64,000 bases of DNA from CAYXPR01 sp964467255 (GCA_964467255.1 CAYXPR010000004.1:1-64000), one strand, 5' to 3'. Positions 43,489 to 52,588 are shown, counted from the stretch's first letter. Notes: generated by a model from the letters alone, not told the origin. Numbers and translations: made by a program.

Positions 43489-44685
43489 ATGAGCGGCAGA
43501 GAGTTTAAAGGCACCATTCACACGGCAGGCTTTGTGGCAAAGTTCTCATGCCTGGGTGCCGACTGCGAAGACACATGCTGCCGCGGCTGGGGAATGCAAG
43601 TGGATGCCTTAACCCGCGACCTCTACCAAAAAGAAGCCCCCGAATTATTGGATGCCGTGACGACCGGCGAGGTCGAGCTGATTATGAAGCGCGACCCGAA
43701 CACCGATTATTGCGTGAAGTTCGATAACGGCCTGTGTGGCGTGCATGCCAGCAAGGGCAGCAAATTCTTAGGCGATGCCTGCCACTTCTATCCGCGCATT
43801 ACTCGCAGCATGGGCGATGAGGTGCATATGAGCGCGGCTCTCTCGTGCCCTGAGATTACCCGCCTTGCCCTTTACAGCGACGGTGCGGCGGCGTTTGAAT
43901 ATGTACCTGTGGCCGCCGAACGTGTGCCCGAAAGCCTGAAAAACTATAAGCCCGAAGGGGTGGAAGCCCCTGCTGCGCTGGAAACCATGAAGGCATTGCA
44001 GCAGATGGTGCTGAATGCATCTACCAGCGCCCGCGCGATGGCCATGGTGGTGAATGTGGCGCAGTCGCTGAAGATTATTGACCCCAAAAGCTGGGCGCAG
44101 GCGGTGCCAATTTATATCAAGATTGCCGAAGGCCGCCTGCCAGCACCGGAAGCCGATGCTATGGACGACTACCGCTTGGTGAATGTTCTGGTGGGGCTGA
44201 TCGTGGCCGCGAAAAAAACAAACCGCCCGCGTTTAGAAGAAGTAGTGACGCGTATGGAACAGGCACTCGCGATAAAAATCGACCGCCAAACCTTGGGTAT
44301 GGTGGCTGTGAAAGGTGAGCTGACCGCGCACGAAGCGTTGCAGGTGCGCTGGCAGAAACAAGCGGCGGCAGCGCTGGATGGCACACTCAAGCGCTGGTTA
44401 GCGGCGCAGCTTTCAATGGCAAGCTTTCCTTTTGCAGGTTTTGGCGGCGATGTGCTGGAGCGTGCCATTATTCTGGCGGTACGCTTTGCCACGGTGAAAA
44501 TGGCGCTGAAAGCAGAGATGGATGAAAAGGGCACGCCACCCGCGCCCGCCAAAGTGGTGGAAGTGGTGCAAAGCCTCGCCCGCTTTACCGACCATTTGGC
44601 AGACCCGACTTTTTCGATGATGGCGTATACGGAAGTGGGTTGGAACAAAGAAAATCGCCTGCGCGCACTGGTCGGCGACGCTTAA
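43489..44685 (+). CDS. fliB: FliB-type flagellin lysine N-methylase
   Basis: FliB proteins methylate lysines of flagellin. 398 residues from the ATG at 43489; the ribosome site is weak and a start upstream cannot be excluded. The Cys-rich motif that marks the family is present: FSCLGADCEDTCCRGW near residues 20-35, then Cys pairs in DYCVKFDNGLCGVH, DACHFYPR and LSCPEITRL. These probably hold an iron-sulfur cluster. It sits directly before the flagellin gene, which is its expected substrate. The C-terminal 200 residues are helical and variable. Confidence 0.88.
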   Translation: MSGREFKGTIHTAGFVAKFSCLGADCEDTCCRGWGMQVDALTRDLYQKEAPELLDAVTTGEVELIMKRDPNTDYCVKFDNGLCGVHASKGSKFLGDACHFYPRITRSMGDEVHMSAALSCPEITRLALYSDGAAAFEYVPVAAERVPESLKNYKPEGVEAPAALETMKALQQMVLNASTSARAMAMVVNVAQSLKIIDPKSWAQAVPIYIKIAEGRLPAPEADAMDDYRLVNVLVGLIVAAKKTNRPRLEEVVTRMEQALAIKIDRQTLGMVAVKGELTAHEALQVRWQKQAAAALDGTLKRWLAAQLSMASFPFAGFGGDVLERAIILAVRFATVKMALKAEMDEKGTPPAPAKVVEVVQSLARFTDHLADPTFSMMAYTEVGWNKENRLRALVGDA

Positions 44686-44749
44686 ATTACGTGGGCTGGC
44701 GGGGCGTTGATGCGGTTTTGTCACGCTTTAAACAGAAATATTTCAAGCG

Positions 44750-44782
44750 TTAACCCTTTTTTAACTTTTGTTATGCTATCGT
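44750..44782 (+). promoter_or_regulatory. CtrA-type box and promoter of the flagellin gene
   Basis: TTAA at 44750-44753, seven bases, TTAA at 44761-44764, followed by -10 candidates TATGCT (44772-44777, 22 bases from the box start) and TATCGT (44777-44782, 27 bases). Transcription would start near 44784-44789, giving a leader of about 135 bases. Confidence 0.65.
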
Positions 44783-44788
44783 GCAAGA

Positions 44789-44921
44789 TGCCCTTACCAT
44801 GAGGGGGGAAGTTCTTGCCGCTTGTTTAAGCGGTAGGTTGATTACCTCGCTATTATCTGTTAGGATGGTAGCAACCGGCATGTAGCCGGATTAGTTGTTA
44901 AATCCAAGTAGGAGACTATTT
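44789..44921 (+). promoter_or_regulatory. Structured 5' leader of flagellin mRNA
   Basis: Two strong hairpins can be drawn: CCGCTT-GTTT-AAGCGG at 44818-44833 (6 bp, up to 8 bp with end pairs) and CCGGC-ATGTA-GCCGG at 44875-44889 (5 bp). The ribosome site GGAG (44911-44914) is 7 bases before the ATG and is not inside either stem. Such leaders are targets of post-transcriptional control in other bacteria (FlbT in Caulobacter, CsrA elsewhere). Confidence 0.5.
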
Positions 44922-47297
44922 ATGCCTTCAATTAACTCAAACATTACTGCGTTTTTCGCGCAGAATAACTTACGCTCAGCAGAGACGAAGACGAGCCGTT
45001 CGATTGCCGCTCTTTCCAGTGGTAACCGAATCATTCGTGCTTCTGACGACGTGTCCGGTCTTGCTATCGGTACCGTTCTGCGTACGAACGTATCAACCCT
45101 TAAAACCGCTTTGAACTCTGCTAACCAGGCGCAAACGCTGCTCGCGATTGCCGACGGTTCGCTGCAGTCCATCGGTTCATTGCTTGAGCGTCAAAAAGCG
45201 CTGGCAGTATCCGCCAACAGCGGTACGCTGACCGACGTAGAACGCGGGTTCCTGAATCAGGAATTCCAAGCTCTTAAATCGCAGATTGACCAGACGGTTT
45301 CCGGCACGAAGTTTAACAGCGTGCAGCTGATCGACGGTTCTATTTTCGATAAAACCGACATTGCTACCGACATCACCGAAAAAGGTGTTGCTGCTTCTGG
45401 CACGATTGATTTCGACACCGACAACGGTGGTCAGAACATTACGGCTGGTGACTCTGTAACCATCAACGGCGTGGAAATTTTCTTCTCTGCTGCTGGTGGC
45501 GACCGTACGGTCGACATTGGTGCCAACCAAGCTGCTACCCTTGCTAACCTGGTGACGTTCCTTGAAAACACAGACATCGATGCGCTGCGCGTTGCGACGT
45601 ACAGCCTTTCTGGCTCTGTGCTGACGGTAACGGCTAAACAGACCGGTACGGTAGGTAACGCCATTACGCTGGCTCAGGAACTGACGGATGCTTCCACGGT
45701 TTCTGCTGCTACGCTGACGGGTGGTGTGAACGGTGACCTTGCTACGAGCGGTGTGTCTTTCGGTTCGAGCGACGTGGTGGGTGATTCCATCGTGAGCGCG
45801 CTGACTGCAACGGCTCAGGCTCAGGCAACGGGTACGGTAACTGCTGCTACCATCGTTTCGGGTAACACCGTAACGGTGAACGGCGTGACCTTCACGTTCG
45901 GCACGACTCCTGGCACGGTGGCTATCGGCGGTTCCGATACCAACGCTATCCAGAACTTAGCCATCGCTATCAATGAAAGCGCTAACCCGCTGCTTGATAA
46001 AGTGATTGCTACGGAAGCTGCTGGTGTGTTGACCTTAAGCTACACCGAAGGTGGTACGGCTGGTAACGCCATTACGCTGACAAGCTCTGGCGCTACGGTG
46101 GCTGTTTCTGGTGCGACCCTTGCTGGTGGCGCTGGTTCTGGCGTGTATGTCAACAACATCAACAACAATGCCGGCTTTGTGGGCACTGTAGGTGGCTTTA
46201 GCGCTGCTTACGTGAGCGCAGACCGCGTTGAAGTAAACATCACGGTTGGTGGTATTCAGTACTCTGCTACGGTAGAAGACACGAACTCCGCAACTGACAA
46301 TCGCATCCGCTTCTTCTCTGAAGAAAACGGTGTCGATGGTGGTGGTTTCTTCGACGTGTACCTTGATGGTGGTCAGGGCGAATCTGTTGCGAACCAGGCT
46401 GATGCGAACACGTTCGCTCAGCGTCTGGATGCAGCACTCAGCACTGTAACCTTCTATCAGGATCGTAACGTTTCCAGCAGCAGCTTTGCTGCAGTGGGTT
46501 CCGTATATACGGGCACCACGCAGACGGGTTCTCTGTCTGGCGCTTCTGTTGACTTTAAGCTTGGTGACTTCACGAAAGCTCAGATTTCTGACCTTTCTGT
46601 GACGGCTCCTGCTCCTGGTTCAACCGATGCGAAGATTACCGTTACGCTTTCTAACGGCGAAACCTTCACACAGGATGCAATCACTGACGGCTTAATTAAA
46701 GACGCCAGCACGATTACCCTGACTAGCACCACCAACCCTCAGGAACTGATTGAACTGTCTTTCGGTACGATCGGCCTGACGGCTTCTGATGCTACCACGA
46801 ACAACGCAGTGTTGATCGAAAACGACTCTCAGGCTACTTCCTTCGAATCTGCCCTGAAAGAAGCTTTCGGCCTCGGCGTAGGCGGTGGTGGTATTCAGTT
46901 CCAGGTGGGTATTGCCGCAACGGAAACCATTAAAGTGGCGATTGAAAACGTGTCTACCACGAACCTGTACAAAGACAGTACCGGCGCAGTGCAGACGCTG
47001 GACATTTCCACAGCTAATGGTGCCATTGCAGCATCTGCTATTCTGGATCTTGCCCTTAACACACTGACCGAAGTGCGTTCTAACGTTGGTGCGCTACAGT
47101 CACGATTCAACTTCGTGAGTGCAACGCTGCAATCCAGCATTCAGAACACTGACTCTGCACGCGGTGCCTTCCTTGATGCGGATATCGCTACGGAAGCTAC
47201 CGAGTTTGCAAGCAATCAGGTGCTTGTTCAGGCTTCTATCGCAGTGCTCGCTCAGGCGAACCAGCTGCCACAGAACCTGCTCAAACTGATTGGCTAA
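44922..47297 (+). CDS. fliC: Flagellin (large, 791 aa)
   Basis: Filament subunit. Start ATG 44922 with AGGAG before it; the conserved N-terminus is MPSINSNITAFFAQNN, then LSSGNRIIRASDDVSGLAIG. The conserved C-terminus is FLDADIATEATEFASNQVLV and ends LPQNLLKLIG. At 791 residues it is much larger than typical (~300-500). The surplus is the central, surface-facing region, about residues 175-690. This holds two copies of a ~95-residue module (near 175-273 and 313-406) that share a 'VTVNGVTFTFG' start and a 'GNAITL' end. There are no Cys. Codon use is far more biased (GCT, GGT, AAC, CTG) than in neighbours, as in a highly expressed gene. Confidence 0.95.
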   Translation: MPSINSNITAFFAQNNLRSAETKTSRSIAALSSGNRIIRASDDVSGLAIGTVLRTNVSTLKTALNSANQAQTLLAIADGSLQSIGSLLERQKALAVSANSGTLTDVERGFLNQEFQALKSQIDQTVSGTKFNSVQLIDGSIFDKTDIATDITEKGVAASGTIDFDTDNGGQNITAGDSVTINGVEIFFSAAGGDRTVDIGANQAATLANLVTFLENTDIDALRVATYSLSGSVLTVTAKQTGTVGNAITLAQELTDASTVSAATLTGGVNGDLATSGVSFGSSDVVGDSIVSALTATAQAQATGTVTAATIVSGNTVTVNGVTFTFGTTPGTVAIGGSDTNAIQNLAIAINESANPLLDKVIATEAAGVLTLSYTEGGTAGNAITLTSSGATVAVSGATLAGGAGSGVYVNNINNNAGFVGTVGGFSAAYVSADRVEVNITVGGIQYSATVEDTNSATDNRIRFFSEENGVDGGGFFDVYLDGGQGESVANQADANTFAQRLDAALSTVTFYQDRNVSSSSFAAVGSVYTGTTQTGSLSGASVDFKLGDFTKAQISDLSVTAPAPGSTDAKITVTLSNGETFTQDAITDGLIKDASTITLTSTTNPQELIELSFGTIGLTASDATTNNAVLIENDSQATSFESALKEAFGLGVGGGGIQFQVGIAATETIKVAIENVSTTNLYKDSTGAVQTLDISTANGAIAASAILDLALNTLTEVRSNVGALQSRFNFVSATLQSSIQNTDSARGAFLDADIATEATEFASNQVLVQASIAVLAQANQLPQNLLKLIG

Positions 47298-47311
47298 TCA
47301 GTGGCAACACG

Positions 47312-47338
47312 GGGAGAGGGCGTTTAACGCCCTCTCCC
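47312..47338 (+). terminator. Strong hairpin after the flagellin gene
   Basis: A 12-bp perfect stem: GGGAGAGGGCGT (47312-47323), loop TTA, and ACGCCCTCTCCC (47327-47338). No T run follows, so it may be a processing or 3'-protective structure, or a partial terminator, between flagellin and flaG. Confidence 0.6.
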
Positions 47339-47379
47339 TCCCGAATCAAACGATTTGGGTAGGAGGTTAAATAAGAGCT

Positions 47380-47745
47380 ATGGAAAATCTTACTCTGACA
47401 AATACTAACCTTGGGATTCCCAGCTCGGCGGCAGTGAAAGCAGCCCCCCAGCAGACGGAAATAAAGGTGAAGGAAGTGGCGCCACGCGTTCAAGCGGCCG
47501 CTCCGGACCTGAACCTGAGGCAGCGTGCACAATCGGATGCAGGCTCGGTTGAACAGCGTCTGGCGCTGCTCAAGCGTTTGGCGAATTTGTACGCCGTGTC
47601 TGACACGCGCTTTACGATTTATAAGCAAAATGGCGAATACTATACCCGCATCACGAATTTGCGTGATGGAAGGGTGACGACTGTTCCTGAACCAACCCTG
47701 CTCACGCAGCTTGGTGCAGGTTCGCTCCTTGAAACTTCGGTATAG
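47380..47745 (+). CDS. flaG: FlaG-like flagellar protein
   Basis: 121 residues. The C-terminal part, FTIYKQNGEYYTRITNLRD followed by VPEPTLL, resembles the beta-hairpin end of FlaG proteins found between flagellin and fliD. The first ~60 residues are Ala/Pro/Gln-rich and variable. A GGAGG lies 13 bases before the ATG, rather far, so the exact start is open. The position between flagellin and fliD strongly supports the call; sequence support alone is modest. FlaG affects filament length in some bacteria. Confidence 0.65.
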   Translation: MENLTLTNTNLGIPSSAAVKAAPQQTEIKVKEVAPRVQAAAPDLNLRQRAQSDAGSVEQRLALLKRLANLYAVSDTRFTIYKQNGEYYTRITNLRDGRVTTVPEPTLLTQLGAGSLLETSV

Positions 47746-47832
47746 CTGAAGGCGGGAGTAAGGGTGTAACACGCTTTTTGTTGCTTTAAGGGGGAGGAAC
47801 CTTTTGCGACAAAATGCTGACGGAGAAATGCA

Positions 47833-49608
47833 ATGGTTTCGAGCGTAAACTTTGGCAATTTCGTGACGGTAGGCGGCAAGACCATTGCCGTTGGTTCACA
47901 ATCCGGCATTGATACCGAAGCGCTCATCAAGAGCCTGGTGGAAGCAAAGAGCATTCCGCAAACGCGCCTGACCACACAACAGGAAGGCATTACCAGTAAA
48001 GTTTCTGCCATCGGCTCGCTGCGCAGCCTGATTGCCACGCTGCAAACATCGATTAACTCGCTCAGGAATCCTGCTGGCGTAGACCAAGCAGGGAATAATT
48101 CTTTTGAGTTCCGCAATGTGTCTATGTCCACGAATGATGGCAGCACGGCGGCAAACTATGTGACCGTTACCGCAGACCCCGGCACGGATGTGGGCTCAAT
48201 AGTGGTGGAGGTAAGCCAGATTGCCGCGGCACGCCAAGACCGCTTGCTGGTGGGCTATGCCAGTAAAACCGATGATATCACCGATGGTGACGGCATTACG
48301 CCCGGCACGTTCCAGATTAATGGCGAAAATATCACGATTCAGGCAGGCGATAGCCTGACCTCGATTATGAACCGCGTTAATGCCAAAACCGCTGATACCG
48401 GCGTGAAGGCAAGCATTTTCCAAGCATCATCCACCGATTTCAGGCTGGTGCTGACTTCCACGCAAACCGGCGTGGCCAATGATTTTACGCTGACCGGTGC
48501 TGATGCCGTGTTCGGCGTGGGTGCGTTTGGCACCGTGCAGGCTGCTGCAAACGCGCTGTTTGAAGTGAATGGCGTTAACCTTGTGCGCTCCTCCAACACC
48601 GTGAGTGATGTGGTGGAAGGTGTGACGCTGACGTTGCTGCAGGCAACTCCGGATGCAGGCTTGCCAACAGCCACACAAATTACAGCGACCGTGACGGAAG
48701 ACGTTGAGACGGCCTTTAATCAGGTACTGAGCTTTGTGGCTGCCTATAACGAAGCCAAGATTTTCCTCGCGCAGCAGAGCGAGCGCGACGAAGACGGCAT
48801 ATTGCTTGAGACAGCCGTGCTCGGCGACAACAGCACCGTGATTGGCGTGGAGCGCAACCTGACCAGCGAGCTGAACCGCCTGGTGGACGGCCTTGCTACC
48901 GATGCGCTGGACAAACTTGCCGATGCTGGCATTACCTTTACCGACCTTGAGGCGGATGAAACCGCAGGCACGCCGGCAACCAAGAACGTGCTGACGGTGG
49001 ACCAAGATGAATTGCTGACGGCGCTGCAGACGAATTTTGACCAAGTGCGCAGTATTTTTGAATTGCAGTTTACGTCTGATGCCGAAGACAAACTGGGCAT
49101 TTTTAAAAGCTCAAACAGCTTACAGATTACAGAATTCGAAGTGGACATTGATACGAGCCGCGCGGTGAATGACCGCGTGCGTATTACGTATACCGACCCT
49201 GACACACTGGCACCCGTGACCATTAACGCCACGCTTTCCGGCACGGCAGGCAGCTACAAAATTACCGGCCAAGACGGCACGGTGATTGATGGGCTTGAGA
49301 TGGTGTATGTGGGTGATGGCACTGATGTGATTAACGTGAACGTGACGCAAGGTATTGCTGATCGTTTGTATAACTACACGGATGGCTTGCTGGAAGATGA
49401 TGGCTTGTTTGATACGGAAGTGGATTCGCTGAATAGTTCCAGCGAACGTCTGCAGACGGACATCGACCGCCAGACGGACATTATCGAAAGTTTCAGGGAA
49501 AGCTTGGTAACGCGCTTTTCCGCGCTGGAGGAGGCATTGGCGAAAGTCAATTCCATCCTGCAGTTCTTAGATGCTCAGTCAAAGGCCAATGAGCAGGCAA
49601 GTGCTTAA
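47833..49608 (+). CDS. fliD: Flagellar filament cap protein FliD
   Basis: Cap that helps flagellin monomers fold at the filament tip. 591 residues. The N-terminus has GSQSGIDTEALIKSLVEAK, the usual FliD start, and helical ends with LIATLQTSINSL. The C-terminus has the pairing helices YNYTDGLLEDDGLF, then TDIDRQTDIIESFRESLVTR. The middle holds beta-rich domains. GGGGGAGG lies about 30 bases upstream and GACGGAG nearer the ATG. The next gene, fliS, follows after 35 bases. Confidence 0.94.
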   Translation: MVSSVNFGNFVTVGGKTIAVGSQSGIDTEALIKSLVEAKSIPQTRLTTQQEGITSKVSAIGSLRSLIATLQTSINSLRNPAGVDQAGNNSFEFRNVSMSTNDGSTAANYVTVTADPGTDVGSIVVEVSQIAAARQDRLLVGYASKTDDITDGDGITPGTFQINGENITIQAGDSLTSIMNRVNAKTADTGVKASIFQASSTDFRLVLTSTQTGVANDFTLTGADAVFGVGAFGTVQAAANALFEVNGVNLVRSSNTVSDVVEGVTLTLLQATPDAGLPTATQITATVTEDVETAFNQVLSFVAAYNEAKIFLAQQSERDEDGILLETAVLGDNSTVIGVERNLTSELNRLVDGLATDALDKLADAGITFTDLEADETAGTPATKNVLTVDQDELLTALQTNFDQVRSIFELQFTSDAEDKLGIFKSSNSLQITEFEVDIDTSRAVNDRVRITYTDPDTLAPVTINATLSGTAGSYKITGQDGTVIDGLEMVYVGDGTDVINVNVTQGIADRLYNYTDGLLEDDGLFDTEVDSLNSSSERLQTDIDRQTDIIESFRESLVTRFSALEEALAKVNSILQFLDAQSKANEQASA

Positions 49609-49643
49609 ACGCTAGGTAGGCGATTTAAAGAGGAGGAGACAGG

Positions 49644-50117
49644 ATGTCATACTATAATAAAGCGGTTCAGTTTGTGGCCTATGATGTTGCGGCGGCCACA
49701 GCGCGTAAAACCACGCAGGTGGTGATGCTTTACGACGGCCTCATTAAAATCATGCAGCAAGCCAAACAAGCGATTACCGATAAAAAATACGAAGAACGCT
49801 ACAACCTGATTGAACGCGCGACCCAAGTGGTGGCCGGTCTGCACGGGTGCCTTGATTTCGAAAAAGGCGGTGAAGTGGCGCAGCTACTCAACGATTATTA
49901 CAGCGCGATTGATATGCGCCTTATCATGATTCAGGGTAATAACAGCATTGAGCTGTGCGACCAGATTGTGAAAGAGCTGAAAATCATGCGCGAGTCGTGG
50001 GTGAAGGTGGATAAAAAAGCCGCCGGTGAAGAAGAAGCCCAGTCTGCCGCCATGGCGAATGTGGCCGCTGACGCTGCTACGCAGCCCGCCGCCGCGAGCG
50101 TTTCGGTTTCTGTATAA
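49644..50117 (+). CDS. fliS: Flagellar export chaperone FliS
   Basis: Binds the disordered end of flagellin before export. 157 residues; GAGGAGGAGA precedes the ATG. Matches include VMLYDGLIKIMQQAKQAI and NLIERATQVVAGLHGCLDFEKGG. The last ~35 residues are Ala/Thr-rich and variable. It ends the flagellar run. A terminator-like fold starts at its stop codon. Confidence 0.93.
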   Translation: MSYYNKAVQFVAYDVAAATARKTTQVVMLYDGLIKIMQQAKQAITDKKYEERYNLIERATQVVAGLHGCLDFEKGGEVAQLLNDYYSAIDMRLIMIQGNNSIELCDQIVKELKIMRESWVKVDKKAAGEEEAQSAAMANVAADAATQPAAASVSVSV

Positions 50118-50206
50118 AACACCCGCGAGGCCTTAAAGGCTTCCCTCTTGTAACCGCAGAACCTTTCCTGTATACAGGCGTTCCCTGTAGCGGGGAGGGT
50201 GTTTTT
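50116..50206 (+). other. Possible branched RNA fold between fliS and lysC
   Basis: AAAACACCC (50116-50124) can pair with GGGTGTTTT (50197-50205) as a 9-bp closing helix. Inside lie a stem in GAGGCCTTAAAGGCTTC, the palindrome CCTGTATACAGG (50168-50179) and a CCC/GGG stem. TTTTT (50202-50206) marks the 3' end. It may be a large terminator for the fliS transcript or a leader of lysC; drawn by eye only. Confidence 0.4.
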
Positions 50207-50264
50207 GTGCCCTGCTGCTTCAGCAAACCAACAACGGTCAGCAACACGCGCAAGGGAAGAACCC

Positions 50265-51503
50265 ATGGCCATTATTGTGATGAAATTCGGCGGCACCTCG
50301 GTCGCCAATACTGAGAATATCAAGAACGTGGCACGCCGCGTGAAGTCGGAAGTGGAAAAGGGCAATCAGGTTGCCGTGGTGGTTTCCGCTATGTCAGGCA
50401 CCACCGACCAGCTGGTGAAGTGGGTGAGCCAAGTTTCCACCTTGCGGACAAAAGAAGAAGAATCGGAATATGACGTGGTGGTGGCCTCTGGCGAGCAGGT
50501 GACCTCAGGCCTTACGGCGCTGGCGATTCGTGCCCTTGGTGTACCCGCAATTTCCATGCAGGGCTGGCAGATTCCGATCCGTAGCGACGATATGCACACC
50601 AAAGCCCGCATCGAAAGCATTGATGCTGCGCGCATCCGCAAGCATTTTGCCAAAGGCGAAGTGGTGGTGATTCCGGGCTTTCAGGGCGTAACGCCGGAAG
50701 ACCGTATTACCACGCTGGGCCGTGGCGGTTCTGATACCTCGGCCGTGGCGATTGCCGCTGCACTCGAAGCAGAACGCTGCGATATTTATACGGACGTGGA
50801 GGGCGTATATACCTCGGACCCGCGCATTGTACCCAAATCGCGCAAGCTCAACAAAATCAGTTACGAAGAAATGCTGGAAATGGCATCGCTCGGCGCAAAA
50901 GTGCTGCAAACGCGCTCGGTAGAAATGGCGATGAAACACCATGTGCGCGTGCAGGTGCTCTCTAGTTTTTCAGATAAACCCGGAACATTGCTCGTAGAAG
51001 AGGAGGAAGTGATGGAGCGCAGGCTCATTACAGGTATTACCTATAGCCGCAACGAGGCCCAGCTGACGCTGACCGGTGTGGAAAATAAACCCGGCGTAGC
51101 GGCGACGATTTTTGGCCCGCTGGCCGATAAAGAAATCAACGTCGATATGATCGTGCAGAACATCACGGAGGACGGCAAAAAAACCGACCTGACCTTTACC
51201 GTGGCGAAAACCGATCTCGACCGCGCTGTTTCAGCCCTAAAAGAGCTGAAAGGCAAGCTCGACTTCCATGCCGTGTTGACCAACCACACGGTGGCGAAAG
51301 TGTCCGTTATTGGTGTGGGTATGCGTAGCCATGCGGGTCTGGCGCAGAAAATGTTCAAGACGCTGGCGGAGAAAGGCGTGAACATTCTGGTGATTTCAAC
51401 GTCAGAAATTAAAATCAGCGTGCTGATTGACGAAGAGTATCTGGAACTGGCGCTGCGTGCTTTGCACACGGCCTATGACCTCGACGCCAAGGAAGAAAAA
51501 TAA
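50265..51503 (+). CDS. lysC: Aspartate kinase
   Basis: First step of the aspartate pathway to lysine, threonine and methionine. 412 residues from the ATG at 50265 (AAGGGAAG upstream); a longer reading adds 22 residues unlike the family. N-terminal MKFGGTSVANTENI, then TLGRGGSDTSAVAIA and DVEGVYTSDPRIVP. Two ACT domains at the C-terminus (about residues 265-400) include LTGVENKPGVAATIF and VGMRSHAGLAQKMF, the seat of feedback inhibition. The next gene begins one base after its stop. Confidence 0.96.
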   Translation: MAIIVMKFGGTSVANTENIKNVARRVKSEVEKGNQVAVVVSAMSGTTDQLVKWVSQVSTLRTKEEESEYDVVVASGEQVTSGLTALAIRALGVPAISMQGWQIPIRSDDMHTKARIESIDAARIRKHFAKGEVVVIPGFQGVTPEDRITTLGRGGSDTSAVAIAAALEAERCDIYTDVEGVYTSDPRIVPKSRKLNKISYEEMLEMASLGAKVLQTRSVEMAMKHHVRVQVLSSFSDKPGTLLVEEEEVMERRLITGITYSRNEAQLTLTGVENKPGVAATIFGPLADKEINVDMIVQNITEDGKKTDLTFTVAKTDLDRAVSALKELKGKLDFHAVLTNHTVAKVSVIGVGMRSHAGLAQKMFKTLAEKGVNILVISTSEIKISVLIDEEYLELALRALHTAYDLDAKEEK

Positions 51504-51504
51504 C

Positions 51505-52572
51505 ATGGTGTCTCCCGCTGCCACTCAGTATCCCGTGGGCTATGCCCGTTTAGATGCTTTGTGGCGCAGGGGTGCGGATTTTTTCGGCTCGCCCTATGCG
51601 ATTTTAGGCGGCGCGATGAGCTGGGTGTCTGACCGCAATCTGGTGGCGGCTATTTCAAACGCAGGTGGTTTCGGCGTGATTGCCGCGAGCGCGATGTCCC
51701 CCGAATTGCTCGAAAAAGAAATTGAAGGCACGAAGGCGCTGACGAAAAAACCCTTCGGCGTGAATCTGATTACCATGCACCCGCAGCTGGATGAACTGGT
51801 GGCCGTGTGCCGCCGCCAGAATGTGAGCCATGTGGTGCTGGCCGGTGGTTTGCCGAAGTCTGCCACGCTGGCAGCGATTAAAGATTATGGCGCGAAAGTG
51901 GTGGGCTTTGCCCCTGCAATTCCGATTGTGCGCAAGCTGGTGAAAGACGGTGTGGACGCACTGGTGATTGAAGGCATGGAAGCTGGCGGGCATATTGGTC
52001 CTGTTTCGACCTCGGTGCTGGCGCAGGAAATTCTGCCCTATGTGAATGAAAACATGCCGCAGATTCCGGTGTTTGTGGCAGGCGGCATCGGCCGCGGCGA
52101 AGCGATTGCCGCGTATCTTGAAATGGGTGCGGCAGGCGTACAGCTTGGTACGCGCTTTGTGTGCGCCACGGAAAGCATTGCCCACCCGAACTTTAAGCGC
52201 GCTTTCATTAAGGCCAGTGCGCGCGATGCGCAGCCCTCGGTGCAGCTGGATGTGGATTTCCCCGTGATTCCGGTGCGTGCCATTAACAATAAGGCCACGG
52301 AAGACTTCAACCGTTTCCAGCAGGAGATGATTGACCAATATAAAAAAGGTGTGCTACAAAAGGCAGAGGCACAACTTAAGATTGAACATTATTGGGCTGG
52401 TGCTCTACGTAAGGCTGTAAAAGATGGGGACGTGGAACGCGGCTCTCTCATGGCAGGCCAGAGCGTGGGGATGGTAACAAAAGAGCAGCCCACGGCAGAA
52501 ATTATTGAAGAGCTGGTGGCACAGGCGGCGCAATATTTAGACCGCCCGCAGGCACGGGAGGCCACCCGCTAG
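51505..52572 (+). CDS. FMN-dependent oxidoreductase, nitronate monooxygenase / FabK-like
   Basis: TIM-barrel flavoprotein, 355 residues. FMN-binding features are GGAMSWVSDRNLVAAI, FGVNLITMHP, IEGMEAGGHIGP, VAGGIGRGEAI and GAAGVQLGTRFVCATE. The family includes 2-nitropropane dioxygenases and the enoyl-ACP reductase FabK. The distinction cannot be made by eye. An ordinary fab set is nearby without an enoyl reductase, so a FabK role is possible but not shown. It starts one base after lysC. Confidence 0.87.
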   Translation: MVSPAATQYPVGYARLDALWRRGADFFGSPYAILGGAMSWVSDRNLVAAISNAGGFGVIAASAMSPELLEKEIEGTKALTKKPFGVNLITMHPQLDELVAVCRRQNVSHVVLAGGLPKSATLAAIKDYGAKVVGFAPAIPIVRKLVKDGVDALVIEGMEAGGHIGPVSTSVLAQEILPYVNENMPQIPVFVAGGIGRGEAIAAYLEMGAAGVQLGTRFVCATESIAHPNFKRAFIKASARDAQPSVQLDVDFPVIPVRAINNKATEDFNRFQQEMIDQYKKGVLQKAEAQLKIEHYWAGALRKAVKDGDVERGSLMAGQSVGMVTKEQPTAEIIEELVAQAAQYLDRPQAREATR

Positions 52573-52588
52573 AGAAAGGCGAGAAACC

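Noticed and set aside
44804..44818. Possible sigma54 site (GG-N10-GC with TTGC) before the flagellin gene
   Set aside because: The -12 part fits, but the -24 part is only a G run without TGGCAC; the CtrA-type promoter upstream explains the gene better.
45444..46140. Repeated DNA in the flagellin gene as a CRISPR or mobile repeat
   Set aside because: The similarity is at protein level with diverged codons inside one reading frame.
50118..50264. Lysine riboswitch before lysC
   Set aside because: The gap is too short, and no lysine-riboswitch core motif is seen.
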